Assembly: GCF_900112575.1 (NCBI RefSeq)
Contig: NZ_FOMH01000020.1
Location: 1-64,000 of the forward strand
From: Flavobacterium phragmitis
GTDB lineage: Bacteria; Bacteroidota; Bacteroidia; Flavobacteriales; Flavobacteriaceae
Direction of reading: 5' to 3'
DNA length: 64,000 nucleotides
Position numbers and translations under genes: made by a program. The notes below the pieces were generated by a model. The model was given only the letters and a program-made list of their open reading frames with translations, ran no database searches and was not told the DNA's origin. Of this stretch, positions 35,986 to 44,507 are shown piece after piece. Within the stretch, counting starts at the first letter, position 1, and each line of letters begins with the position of its first letter.

Positions 35986-36361
35986 ACAGCGCCAAGCGCC
36001 TTTTCGATCCACTGACTTTAAAAACGGGAATCTAAATCAAAGAATCTGAAAAAAAGCGCGGAGCCAATGTTGGATAGATTAGTATCTTCTTTTGAACTGC
36101 CTTAAAATTTTTAGGCAGATCGCGCCAGCTTATCAAATCAAGCGAAATTGCTGTATGGACTTTACATTCCAGTCCATTTTCATGATCTGATCAACAAATG
36201 ATCTCATAAGGTGCTGCAGGCTGTCCTCGATACTTTTTCCGGTTCCCTCCGCCAAATGGTCGTAACATTAGGAGAAATTCAACTTTCCTCTCCAAAGCCG
36301 TTTTCAGCTCCGAAAATTCATTTTCCAGAATTTGCAAGGAATAAATTAACAAGAGGTACAA
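35986..36361. other. Gene-poor stretch with decayed coding traces
   Basis: On the minus strand two overlapping open stretches in different frames read LQILENEFSELKTALERK and then, after a shift, GKSIEDSLQHLMRSFVDQI and KMDWNVKSIQQFRLI before a stop near 36127. The composition is protein-like, so this may be a small gene broken by a frameshift. I do not recognise the family. The plus-strand frame over the same bases looks like a shadow. Confidence 0.3.
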
Positions 36362-36390
36362 ATAAAAAAAACTGCAAAAAATATGCAGTT
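36362..36390 (-). terminator. Intrinsic terminator after the excisionase-like remnant
   Basis: On the minus strand AACTGCA (36384-36390) pairs with TGCAGTT (36370-36376) and is followed by TTTTTTT. This is a classical stem plus U-run just past the stop codon of the remnant at 36398. Confidence 0.75.
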
Positions 36391-36397
36391 CCTAATT

Positions 36398-36580
36398 TTA
36401 ATATCTTTTATCCAGCCTGTTGTTTGCCTCTTTTTGGATTTCTGCTATAGTCTTAATTCGTCCGGATTTAATCCAGTCAAGTATGTCAGTCTTTTGAAAA
36501 TATAGCCATTTACCATTTTTACTTACAATTGAATAAAAAATAGCTAAATAATAATCTTTTGGAAAATTCTTGCATATTAT
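36398..36580 (-). pseudogene. C-terminal remnant of an excisionase-like helix-turn-helix gene
   Basis: An open stretch without a usable start reads SIVSKNGKWLYFQKTDILDW followed by IKSGRIKTIAEIQKEANNR and stops at 36398. This is the C-terminal half of the small HTH/excisionase-type proteins of Bacteroidetes mobile elements (pattern ...k.LyF.k.dildWi.sgr.kt..Ei). The N-terminal part, with the DNA-recognition helix, is missing and the frame runs into a stop upstream. A terminator follows directly, so this was once a real gene end. It suggests a lost integrative element. Confidence 0.6.
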
Positions 36581-36802
36581 ACAAGAACATAATTACGTAA
36601 GTAGTTATGTCAAAAGTAAAAAAATATTCTTTAATCATTTTACATTTAGCACTGAAGTTGATTTATAATTAATACTTTTCTAAATGTAATTTTCAACAAA
36701 AACTATTTTCTTCCCATATTTCATCACTCAGTTAAAGGAATCCTGATTTGACAAAATGCTTGCTAAAAACCGCTGAGTTGAAAAAATAATGGTTAGCCCT
36801 AA
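36581..36802. other. AT-rich spacer
   Basis: About 220 bases between the excisionase remnant and the HxlR gene. No gene, terminator or exact promoter box is seen. Confidence 0.4.
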
Positions 36803-37165
36803 TCATCTAGATTCTAGACGTTTTAAAATCAGGTTTCGCAAACGTACCTCATGTTCATCTCCCCAATTGCCGATAACTGAAATTACCGGAATTAATGTTT
36901 TTCCAAAATCCGTCAGGCTGTATTCTACCTTAGGAGGTACAACAGGATAAACAACCTTTGAAACCAGTTCATGCTCCTCTAATTCCTTCATCTGAATATT
37001 TAAAACCCTGCGAGAAGCATCAGGTATTTTACGCTGAAGTTCGCTTGGTCTTTTATATCCTTCATTGATAAACCAAAGCAAACGTATTTTCCATTTTCCG
37101 TACAGAACTTCCCCTATCAGGTCAAGTCCACAATTTAGGTTCGGGATTATTTTTCTTTCATACAT
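36803..37165 (-). CDS. HxlR-family transcriptional regulator
   Basis: 120 residues with the winged-helix pattern of HxlR: GLDLIGEVLYGKWKIRLLW, RPSELQRKIPDASRRVLNIQMKELEEHELV, VEYSLTDFGKTLIPVI. The family Cys of the N-terminus (here NLNCGLDLIGE) is present; in some members it senses oxidants or aldehydes. It is divergent from an SDR gene, a frequent pairing in which the regulator represses the enzyme gene. Its start codon lies only about 5 bases after a perfect -7 box, so its mRNA may be leaderless. Confidence 0.92.
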   Translation of the reverse strand: MYERKIIPNLNCGLDLIGEVLYGKWKIRLLWFINEGYKRPSELQRKIPDASRRVLNIQMKELEEHELVSKVVYPVVPPKVEYSLTDFGKTLIPVISVIGNWGDEHEVRLRNLILKRLESR

Positions 37166-37169
37166 ATAA

Positions 37170-37200
37170 CAAAAGTAAACCTATGTTCCGATTTATGCAA
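37170..37200 (-). promoter_or_regulatory. Promoter of the HxlR gene
   Basis: On the minus strand TTG (37198-37200), 20 bases, then TACTTTTG (37170-37177). Both elements match the Bacteroidetes consensus. The predicted start of transcription falls at or within a base or two of the ATG at 37165. Confidence 0.65.
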
Positions 37201-37301
37201 TAGGGGAAAAATTTATCCCTATCTGAATCGTAACTCCATACTTGTGAGAAAGTTGCATACTTCTGAAATTTGTACAAAAGAAATTTAAAACACGATATAA
37301 G

Positions 37302-38084
37302 ATGGATTATCAAAATGAATTATCAGACAAAATTGCCCTAGTAACAGGTGGTACAAAAGGTACCGGAAGAGCAATTGCAGAAAGACTGGTTCAAGCTGGC
37401 GCAAAAGTCATCATTACCGCAAGAAACACACCTGAAAAAGAAAACAACAATCTACATTTCATTGCGTCAGATTTAAGCAAGGCAGAAGGCACTCAAAAAG
37501 TTATCAGTGAAGTGCTGGCAACTTACGGGAGACTCGATATTCTTGTGAACAATCTCGGCTCATCAACCACACCTGCAGGCGGCTTCAGCGCATTGAATGA
37601 TACGGACTGGATATCAACTCTGCAGGCAAATCTGCTTGCTCCAGTCCGACTGGACAGAGGTTTTTTACCTCAAATGATAGATCAGAAGAATGGCGTCATC
37701 ATTCATATAGCTTCAATTCAGGGCAAATTGCCGTTATACGATTCTACTCTGCCTTATGCGGCCGCAAAAGCAGGGCTCATAAATTACAGCAAAGGCTTAT
37801 CTAAAGAAGTATCTTCAAAAGGCATACGTGTGCTCACCGTTTCGCCAGGATGGATCAATACAACAGCATCCAAAGCCTTTCTGGGCGAGATCGCTAGAAA
37901 TGCAAACAGTACAATAGAAGAAGCGCAGCAAAGTGTCATGGATGCATTGGGTGGGATTCCTTACGGCAGGCCAGCCGAACCGGAAGAAGTGGCTGAACTG
38001 GTTGGCTTTCTTGTCTCACCAAGAGCCAGTTATTTAACCGGAACTGAATTTGTAATCGATGGCGGAACTGTACCAACCATTTAA
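37302..38084 (+). CDS. Short-chain dehydrogenase/reductase
   Basis: 260 residues. Cofactor motif VTGGTKGTGRAIAERL, NNLGSS in place of NNAG, catalytic Ser in IHIASIQGKLP, Tyr-Lys in LPYAAAKAGL, and the C-terminal ASYLTGTEFVIDGG typical of SDR enzymes. The unusual NNLG is common in a subset. Probably an NAD(P)H-dependent oxidoreductase with a small carbonyl substrate. It is divergent from the HxlR gene and is followed by a broken NTF2-like gene, so it was likely an HxlR-controlled SDR/NTF2 pair. Confidence 0.92.
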   Translation: MDYQNELSDKIALVTGGTKGTGRAIAERLVQAGAKVIITARNTPEKENNNLHFIASDLSKAEGTQKVISEVLATYGRLDILVNNLGSSTTPAGGFSALNDTDWISTLQANLLAPVRLDRGFLPQMIDQKNGVIIHIASIQGKLPLYDSTLPYAAAKAGLINYSKGLSKEVSSKGIRVLTVSPGWINTTASKAFLGEIARNANSTIEEAQQSVMDALGGIPYGRPAEPEEVAELVGFLVSPRASYLTGTEFVIDGGTVPTI

Positions 38085-38104
38085 TAATCTTTAAGAATAA
38101 AAAT

Positions 38105-38321
38105 ATGAATTTGCCTCAAGTTTTAACAGTTTTGATTAATGCATAAAACAACTTTGATTGCATTGTCTATGCCGAATGTTTTTCTGAAAATGCCATTGTA
38201 TCTGATGAAGGCAGAACACACGACGGAAAATTTGAAATCCAGCAATGAATAGACGAATCAAACAAAAAAATATAAATCAGTGATTGATATTGTTGAAGGA
38301 CAAATTCAGGATAAAAAGTGA
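38105..38321 (+). pseudogene. Broken NTF2/SnoaL-like gene
   Basis: Starting at ATG 38105 the frame reads MNLPQVLTVLINA, hits TAA, continues NNFDCIVYAECFSENAIV, SDEGRTHDGKFEIQQ, hits TGA, continues IDESNKK, and then needs one base shift in an A run to read YKSVIDIVEGQIQDKK up to TGA at 38321. The pattern ...ecFSenAiv.DEG.th.G..eI..wi.e.n.kyk matches SnoaL-like NTF2 proteins. Two in-frame stops plus a frameshift and the missing C-terminal half show that it is dead. It follows the SDR gene by 20 bases. Confidence 0.75.
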
Positions 38322-38354
38322 CAGGATGAAAAAATAAAAGAGAGTCTCTATTTT

Positions 38355-38632
38355 AGACTGCACCCAAAAGTTTAGACAAATTAATAATTAAGTTTTATAA
38401 TAATGAGCTCGATATTGTATCGGGCTCATTCCTTTTAAATTAAGTTTGATTCTTTCACTATTATAATATCTTATATAGTCGATAATCTCTTGTTTCAATT
38501 GATTAATAGAAGTGTATTTTTTAAGATAAAACAACTCTGATTTTAATATCCCAAAGAAGTTTTCAATTTTCGCATTATCAAGACAATTCCCTTTTCTGGA
38601 CATACTTTGTTTAATTCCTTTTTTCTTTAATA
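38355..38632 (-). mobile_element. Remnant of an IS3-family insertion sequence (transposase C-terminus)
   Basis: The minus-strand frame 38388-38603 plus about 28 upstream bases in frame reads ILKKKGIKQSMSRKGNCLDN, then AKIENFFGILKSEL and YIRYYNSERIKLNLKGMSPI, ending QYRAHYYKT. This is the C-terminal part of the IS3-type integrase (OrfB), with the conserved Glu of the DDE motif in NFFGILKSEL. About 80 codons remain; the rest of the gene and the left end are gone. The right end is likely the terminal repeat beginning TAGACTGCACCCAAAAG at 38354. Confidence 0.85.
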
Positions 38633-39020
38633 TCCACCACCCGACGACAATCGCCGGCCAAAATCAAAACAATCTACAATCTAAAAGAAATGTAGGAAAG
38701 CCAACTAACTTTTGTATCATTTCCATCTTTTCTTAAAATAAAAGTTAAAACGCTTTTTTAGGTTTTGAATAATTAAAAATGTCATCAAAATCGAAAGCAT
38801 GACAGCTTTATTTTTAGTTCCAACTAAATTTCTTTACAAGACTCAAACATTTCTATCGGCTGTTCCGAATTTTGAATCACAAATTATTTTAAACTGAAAT
38901 TCAAACAGTTGAAACTTCAATAAGAGATTCAATCCAATTATTCCCGCTTATTTCAAATGCTATGAATATTAAAAAAACGCTTTTGCAAATGTGGTGGTAC
39001 AAATCTATTTTTGAAAACTA
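38633..39020. other. Gene-free stretch after the IS remnant
   Basis: About 390 bases of AT-rich DNA. A short GC-rich patch (38640-38660) marks the broken IS border. No gene is seen. Confidence 0.4.
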
Positions 39021-39051
39021 TTTGTATTTAGTCTAAATAATTATAGATTTG
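39021..39051 (+). promoter_or_regulatory. Promoter with embedded palindromic operator, siderophore receptor gene
   Basis: TTTG (39021-39024) and TAGATTTG (39044-39051) are -33 and -7 elements with the usual 19-base spacing. Between them lies a perfect 15-base palindrome TATTTAG-T-CTAAATA (39025-39039), whose 7-1-7 layout is typical of Fur or DtxR-type metal repressors. A protein bound there would block the promoter. The gene downstream is a siderophore receptor, so iron repression is the natural reading. Confidence 0.65.
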
Positions 39052-39073
39052 CACCCAAAAATAAATAACCGCC

Positions 39074-41518
39074 ATGAAGTCAACTTTCTCCTTACTGCTG
39101 CTTGCCTTTTTAAATATCGGTCTTGCACAAAATGCCAGAATTACAGGAAAAATCGTTTCCGAAAACAACGAAGCCGTCTCTTATGCCTCTGTATCCATAA
39201 AAAGCCTTAAAAAGAATACCGTTTCCGATGACAAGGGAAATTTTGAATTCACAACTATTGCCGCTGGAAACTATATCGTATATTTCTCTGCAATGGGATT
39301 TGCAACTCAAGAAAAAAAAGTTGAACTGCATGAAAATGAAAACCTTGATATAACGATTACTTTACAAGAAAACGTCAATACGCTGCAGACAGTGGAAATT
39401 ACAGGACGAAAAGAGAAATCCTACCGAAATACCAAATCCTTTATTGGGGCCAAAACAGAAATCGCCCTAAAAGATTTACCTCAGGCCGTTTCCTATGCTA
39501 CAAAGGAATTAATAGCCGATCAGGGAGCTATTCGCGTAGGCGAAGTGGTGAAAAATTTCAGCGGTGTAAGCCAGTTTACTTTTTATGATGATATTTCGAT
39601 TCGAGGTTTTAGAATAAACGGGGGAAGTAATACCCAATTGTTGAATGGTATGCGAACATCTACAGGATTCTGGAAACAGCCTCTGGCCAATTATCTGGAA
39701 CGTGTTGAAGTCTTAAAAGGACCATCATCTGCTTTATTTGGAAATGCTTCTCCTGGAGGAGTTCTAAATCGTGTGACGAAAAAGCCATTAGATCAGGCTG
39801 CCAACAGTGTGAGTTTTTCTACTGGAAGCTTTAATACCTTAAGAGCTTTAGCGGATTTTACCGGACCTTTGACCGAAGATAAATCGCTTTTGTACCGTTT
39901 GAATCTGGGTTACGAAAATGCCAATTCATTCAGGGATCTGCAATATGACAAGAATATTGTTGTAGCCCCTTCCCTTTCATTTCTTCCGAATGATAAAACA
40001 AGCGTAAATTTTGATTTAATTTACAGTAGTTCGAATGGAAATCTGGACCGTGGACAATCTACTTATGAAAATAGTCTTTATTCTACAAAAATTTCAAATT
40101 CGTTAAACTCAACAAACGATTATTTAAAAGAGGAAACCTATATCGTTACAACTTCTTTAAATCACCAGTTTTCAGATCGCTTATCCTTTTCAGGATCTTA
40201 TATCAGAACGGGGTATAATGAAGATCTTTTAGAGCATCGCGGTGCCAATAAATATGCTTCTGCCGGAGACGGGTCTACAATTCCAACTGCAATTGAAATG
40301 CAGGTTTTTCAACGTAAACGCAAGCGTTATATCGATAATCTTTCTACTTTCTTTAAATATCAGGCTAAAACAGGTGTTTTAGGCCATAATTTAATTGCAG
40401 GTTTTGATTATGCTCAGGAAGAGGTTCCTTCTGGCGGCTCGCAATTAACTGCAAGCGGTTACCGAAATGCTGCCAACAATGGCTTTATTGCCACTTATAA
40501 CCCTGCAAATAAATCCAATTATTTGCTGGATTCCAAAGGAAATCCTGTGCCAAACGTAGCTCATTTTGATTTGAGCAATCCGTTTGCATCGCAGCAGTTA
40601 AAAGACATGAGCAAATATTTTTATGTGGCCCGTCAGGTTGACCCAACCTATTATTCATTATATGGAATTTATATTCAAGACCATATTAAATTTGGCGCTT
40701 TTCAGGCTTTAATTGGTATTCGTTACGATGAATATTCAGATAAAGTAAATTACAAAAAAGCCACAGAAACAAAAGTAAAACAGCATTCGTTTTTACCACG
40801 TTTTGGTCTTACTTATACCCTTAATCCAAATATTAACTTATACGGAACTTATGTTCAGGGTTATAATCCTCAAACAGCATCTACGCTCGCAAATCCAAAT
40901 GCAGGAGGGCCATTTAATCCGTTAGAAAGTAATATGGTTGAATTTGGAGGAAAATCGTCTTGGTTTAACGAAAAACTTTTTGTGACAGTTGCTTTATTCA
41001 AAATACAGCAGAAAAACACATTGTATCCTGCAAACGATCCGTCGAATCCAGATTTAATGAGATCTATTGGTGAGGAGGAATCCAAAGGGATCGAAATTGA
41101 TCTGAATGGAAATATCACCCGCAATTGGAGTATTTCTGCCGCTTACAGTTATAATGAAGCTTTTATTACTGAAAGTCCAATTGAAGTTGAAATTGGAAGA
41201 CAAAAACCAAATACGCCGCGACAACAGGGTAATATCTGGACTCGCTACAATTTTACAAATGGCGCTTTAAAAGATTTTGGAATCGCAATGGGGTCTAATT
41301 TTGCAACAACACGCACCATGAGCCAAACCACTACAGAAACTCTTCCCGGATATACGTTATTCAATGCTGCCTTTTACTACAATATCAACAAATTCAAAAT
41401 CCAGCTGAATGCCAATAATATCCTAAACAAAACCTACTGGGTTGGAGGATACGATTATATCCGTCTGTTCCCCGGTGCACCTTCGAACTGGCTTTTGACT
41501 TTAGGCTACTCTTTTTAA
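39074..41518 (+). CDS. TonB-dependent siderophore receptor
   Basis: 814 residues; signal peptide 1-18 (LNIGLAQ). A carboxypeptidase-D-like domain spans about 22-108. The plug spans about 120-255: LPQAVSYATKELIADQGAIRV, VKNFSGVSQFTFYDDISIRGF, LERVEVLKGPSSALFGNASPGG. The barrel carries siderophore-receptor motifs such as YSLYGIYIQDHIKFGAFQALIGIRYD, and it ends GAPSNWLLTLGYSF, a FhuA/FpvA-like C-terminus. It should import ferric siderophores across the outer membrane. It stands alone between an IS remnant and a terminator, with a likely metal-repressor site in its promoter. Confidence 0.93.
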   Translation: MKSTFSLLLLAFLNIGLAQNARITGKIVSENNEAVSYASVSIKSLKKNTVSDDKGNFEFTTIAAGNYIVYFSAMGFATQEKKVELHENENLDITITLQENVNTLQTVEITGRKEKSYRNTKSFIGAKTEIALKDLPQAVSYATKELIADQGAIRVGEVVKNFSGVSQFTFYDDISIRGFRINGGSNTQLLNGMRTSTGFWKQPLANYLERVEVLKGPSSALFGNASPGGVLNRVTKKPLDQAANSVSFSTGSFNTLRALADFTGPLTEDKSLLYRLNLGYENANSFRDLQYDKNIVVAPSLSFLPNDKTSVNFDLIYSSSNGNLDRGQSTYENSLYSTKISNSLNSTNDYLKEETYIVTTSLNHQFSDRLSFSGSYIRTGYNEDLLEHRGANKYASAGDGSTIPTAIEMQVFQRKRKRYIDNLSTFFKYQAKTGVLGHNLIAGFDYAQEEVPSGGSQLTASGYRNAANNGFIATYNPANKSNYLLDSKGNPVPNVAHFDLSNPFASQQLKDMSKYFYVARQVDPTYYSLYGIYIQDHIKFGAFQALIGIRYDEYSDKVNYKKATETKVKQHSFLPRFGLTYTLNPNINLYGTYVQGYNPQTASTLANPNAGGPFNPLESNMVEFGGKSSWFNEKLFVTVALFKIQQKNTLYPANDPSNPDLMRSIGEEESKGIEIDLNGNITRNWSISAAYSYNEAFITESPIEVEIGRQKPNTPRQQGNIWTRYNFTNGALKDFGIAMGSNFATTRTMSQTTTETLPGYTLFNAAFYYNINKFKIQLNANNILNKTYWVGGYDYIRLFPGAPSNWLLTLGYSF

Positions 41519-41550
41519 AAGCGTCGATCACATTTGAAGATACTTTTTAC

Positions 41551-41583
41551 AGCCCATTTATATCAATAAAAAATGGGCTTTTA
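41551..41583 (+). terminator. Intrinsic terminator of the siderophore receptor gene
   Basis: AGCCCATTT (41551-41559) pairs with AAATGGGCT (41571-41579) and is followed by TTTT. It lies 33 bases after the stop codon. Confidence 0.8.
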
Positions 41584-41818
41584 CATTTATGGCTTGGACT
41601 TATGTCCGAGCTTATTGTATTTATGATAATCCCAATTATAACTATTTTAGTTTTTAAAGACGGAATCGATGTTTCATCAATCCTGATTTTTTTTAAATTC
41701 TCAAACATCGGAATAAAAAAAACACCTATTGATTTGTTTCAATGCTATTGAAAAAATACCGATCTATAGAATTGTAACCTAATTCAGACTTATGATGATT
41801 AAGAATTAGAAAAAGTCG
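41584..41818. other. Short spacer
   Basis: About 235 bases between converging genes. Nothing beyond AT-rich DNA is seen. Confidence 0.4.
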
Positions 41819-42844
41819 TTAATACCTTTTCTGAAAGTAAAGATAATTAGTTGTTGTGCCCGCATCTCGCAATCGTATCTGAGAATTATTAAATTCAAAC
41901 AGCTTCCAGTTGAAATTTAATTTAGAAAGCAGGCCAGTAGCAAAACTTATATTTACTGTTGTAATCCCATTTTGGACTGAACTTTCCCACTGTCCAGTTT
42001 CTGAAATTCCTGCTTTGCTGGCAACTACAGATTTATCCGCTTTAAATACAAATGAATAATCGCTGTAATTTGAAGTCTTAACAGTGCCATCATAAAAATA
42101 GGGTATTTCCCAAGAACCTTTTGTGATGGCTGTTGCAAAATCTAATGGCACGAGGTTATTTTCAGGACAATAGTCTATAGCAAATTTTATGGCATTTTCA
42201 AACTCCAGATTATTTGAAATCGATTTTATCTGATTATTATAATCCGTAATTGCAATAGGATATTTTAAAGAAATATATTGGCTTTCATTCAAATTTTTAA
42301 TGAAATTAAAAAAAGCCTGATCACTTATTATAGATTGAGAACTTGCTGTCTGGCTTATGCTGTTATAGATATTAATTGTTATGGGATAGCTGATGTTTAA
42401 TCCGTTGATTTTGGATAAAAGATCCGGATAGAGATTCCAATAATCAATTAAAGAATCGAAATCTGCCTGATTTGGAATCAATTTTTCGATGTAATTATAA
42501 TACACCATCGTTACAGGAAAATCTATTTTTACAATATCATTATCATAATTGCTGGCGTTGATATTATCCAAAACTTTTTGATAATCGGCAGTAGTATTTA
42601 CTGCAATCTTCTCATTGTTTACCGTAACCGTATATGGGAGTTTTATGGTGCAATAACTTGATCCGTCAATCATATTATCTTGTACGGTTTTAACCATCGC
42701 AACCCTTTGCAGATAAGTCGTAAGCGGAGAAACACTAGTAATTGTTCCCTGCGAATTATTGTTTTCCTCCTCTGTTTCACTTTGACAGGAAAACAGCAAG
42801 AATAAGAAAACTGCAATTGATAAATATTTTTTCAAAAGGAACAT
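41819..42844 (-). CDS. Hypothetical lipoprotein of 341 residues
   Basis: The signal peptide has lipobox FSCQ with Cys20, followed by SETEEENN, an acidic surface-export type stretch. The body contains four similar segments, each with a pattern YPi.i..yn..i...s....F (IKLPYTVTVNNEKI, IDFPVTMVYYNYIEKLIP, ISYPITINIYNSISQ, LKYPIAITDYNNQIKSI), suggesting internal duplications of about 60 residues. The C-terminal part (TGQWESSVQNGITTVNISF ... LRLRDAG) looks like a lipocalin-type barrel. It is divergent from the sigma/FecR/TonB operon. A -7 box (TACCTTTG, 42858-42865) lies 14 bases ahead of the start. Function unknown. Confidence 0.7.
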   Translation of the reverse strand: MFLLKKYLSIAVFLFLLFSCQSETEEENNNSQGTITSVSPLTTYLQRVAMVKTVQDNMIDGSSYCTIKLPYTVTVNNEKIAVNTTADYQKVLDNINASNYDNDIVKIDFPVTMVYYNYIEKLIPNQADFDSLIDYWNLYPDLLSKINGLNISYPITINIYNSISQTASSQSIISDQAFFNFIKNLNESQYISLKYPIAITDYNNQIKSISNNLEFENAIKFAIDYCPENNLVPLDFATAITKGSWEIPYFYDGTVKTSNYSDYSFVFKADKSVVASKAGISETGQWESSVQNGITTVNISFATGLLSKLNFNWKLFEFNNSQIRLRDAGTTTNYLYFQKRY

Positions 42845-42857
42845 ATTTATGTTTTTA

Positions 42858-42865
42858 CAAAGGTA
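42858..42865 (-). promoter_or_regulatory. -7 promoter element of the hypothetical lipoprotein gene
   Basis: TACCTTTG on the minus strand matches TAnnTTTG. A TTTC sits about 17 bases upstream as a poor -33 element. The distance to the start codon is short. Confidence 0.4.
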
Positions 42866-42984
42866 ATAAATTTTAAAAGAAACTGTTTTTTAATAAACTA
42901 AGACAAAGTTTGATAATCTTATTCTATACTAAATTATCAAAAACCAATAGCATTTTATTCTTCTATAAAACAATCATCTTTACT

Positions 42985-42996
42985 TTTACCCTACTT
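42985..42996 (-). repeat. AAGTAGGGTAAA motif, copy upstream of the sigma gene (inverted)
   Basis: On the minus strand this is AAGTAGGGTAAA, an exact 12-base match to 43559-43570 on the plus strand. The core GTAGGGTAA occurs again at 47116-47124. It lies about 45 bases ahead of the sigma gene start. Confidence 0.5.
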
Positions 42997-43041
42997 AAAT
43001 TAAAAACAAATACTTTTACGCTGAAAAAATTGAAACTCTAA

Positions 43042-43557
43042 ATGCCAGATCAAAACCAATCTAATACTTGTGATGAAATCATTTTTTCGTCTTTCTTCAA
43101 GAGTCATGTAAAAGCTCTTCGAAATTTTCTATTTTACAAATTTGGAAATGCAGAACAAGCAGAAGATATAACTCAGGAAGCATTTGTTAAGCTTTGGCAA
43201 AATTGTGCTTCTGTCCCTTTAGAAAAAGCAAAATCATACATTTACACCATTGCTAACAACAGCAGTCTCAACCAGATTGCACACCAAAAAGTGGTTTTGA
43301 ACTTTGAAAAAAACTTTACTGGTTTGGACAAGACAAATGAAAGTCCGGAATATCTCTTGGAAGAAAAGCAATTTCAGGCAAAACTATTAAAAGCAATCGA
43401 AAACTTAAACGAAAAACAGCGCACTGCTTTTTTGATGCATAGAGTTGACGGAAAAAAATACAGCGAAATTGCCGTTGAGCTAAAAATAAGCGTAAAAGCA
43501 GTTGAAAAACGCATTCATTTGGCATTGGTAAGCTTGCGCAAAGAAATTGATTTATAA
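43042..43557 (+). CDS. ECF sigma factor, FecI-like
   Basis: 171 residues. Region 2 (about 14-80): FYKFGNAEQAEDITQEAFVKLWQNC and SYIYTIANNSSLNQI. Region 4 (about 112-165): LNEKQRTAFLMHRVDGKKYSEIAVELKISVKAVEKRIHLAL. It starts a three-gene unit with FecR and a STN-containing TonB receptor, and would direct transcription of that receptor upon ligand binding. The two GTAGGGTAA copies that flank the gene are possible promoter or operator sites. Confidence 0.93.
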   Translation: MPDQNQSNTCDEIIFSSFFKSHVKALRNFLFYKFGNAEQAEDITQEAFVKLWQNCASVPLEKAKSYIYTIANNSSLNQIAHQKVVLNFEKNFTGLDKTNESPEYLLEEKQFQAKLLKAIENLNEKQRTAFLMHRVDGKKYSEIAVELKISVKAVEKRIHLALVSLRKEIDL

Positions 43558-43558
43558 A

Positions 43559-43570
43559 AAGTAGGGTAAA
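43559..43570 (+). repeat. AAGTAGGGTAAA motif, copy upstream of the FecR gene
   Basis: An exact copy of the 12-base motif found inverted at 42985-42996. It lies 38 bases ahead of the FecR start and 2 bases after the sigma stop. Confidence 0.5.
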
Positions 43571-43607
43571 TTTAGTTCTAATTGTTTTAATTAAATAATA
43601 CGATAAA

Positions 43608-44507
43608 ATGAAAAAAAATCGCTTATTAGCAAAATGGCTCAACGACGATTTATCTCCAGATGAATTAGCTGCTTTTGAGGCAAGTCCCGATTTTGAAAAA
43701 TATCAAAAAATTAAAAAATATACCGCTCACCTGGATGCTGGTGATTTCGATGAAAATAGTATGCTGTCTAACATTTTAAGCCAGAAAAAAGCAGCACCAA
43801 AAGTAGTTCCGCTTTACAAAAAATGGGTACCTAGAGCTGTAGCTATATTTGTTCTTGCTCTTGGAATTACGTTTGCCATGAAAGTTTTCATCCCTCAAAC
43901 AGAAACTGCTGATTTTGGAAAAAAGACCGCTTTCTCATTACCCGATAATTCTGAAGTGGTTTTAAACTCAGGTTCTGAAATAAACTATAAAAAATGGAAT
44001 TGGGACAGCAACAGGCATTTGGAACTTAAAGGAGAAGCTTATTTTAAAGTTGCAAAAGGAAGAAAATTTGAAGTGCAGACACGTCTTGGAAAAGTAACGG
44101 TTATAGGAACGCAATTTAACGTTAAAGCCAGAAAAAACAGGTTTGACGTGGTGTGTTACGAAGGCCGTGTAAAAGTAAATTATGGTAAAACTGAAATTCT
44201 ATTAACCCACGGACAAAGCGTTCGTTTTGAAAATGGAAAACAGATAAAAATGACTGTAAGTTCATTACAGCCAGAATGGATGAATGACCAGATATGTTTT
44301 TATAAAGAAAACATAAGAACCCTTTTAGATGAAGTTGAAAGGCAATATAATATTAAGATCGATTTAAATACCAAAGACACTATTTCACTGTTTACAGGAA
44401 AATTACCCGCAAAAGATCTAAATACAGCTTTGCAGATTATCAGTACAACGTATCATTTAGAAGCGAGAAAAGTTTCGAACAACAAAATAATTTTTGACGA
44501 AAAATAA
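43608..44507 (+). CDS. FecR-family anti-sigma factor
   Basis: 299 residues. Short cytoplasmic N-terminus (about 1-75), one membrane helix (about 78-96, RAVAIFVLALGITFAMKV), a FecR domain (KKTAFSLPDNSEVVLNSGSEINY, GEAYFKVAKG, VIGTQFNVKAR) and a C-terminal STN-like/DUF4974 part (IRTLLDEVERQYNIKIDLN). It would bind the sigma factor encoded just upstream. Its stop codon is directly followed by the ATG of the TonB receptor (no bases between), so the two are coupled. Confidence 0.94.
   Translation: MKKNRLLAKWLNDDLSPDELAAFEASPDFEKYQKIKKYTAHLDAGDFDENSMLSNILSQKKAAPKVVPLYKKWVPRAVAIFVLALGITFAMKVFIPQTETADFGKKTAFSLPDNSEVVLNSGSEINYKKWNWDSNRHLELKGEAYFKVAKGRKFEVQTRLGKVTVIGTQFNVKARKNRFDVVCYEGRVKVNYGKTEILLTHGQSVRFENGKQIKMTVSSLQPEWMNDQICFYKENIRTLLDEVERQYNIKIDLNTKDTISLFTGKLPAKDLNTALQIISTTYHLEARKVSNNKIIFDEK

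Noticed and set aside
36211..36450. 79-codon plus-strand frame
   Set aside because: It lies opposite the excisionase-like remnant and its terminator, so it is a shadow.
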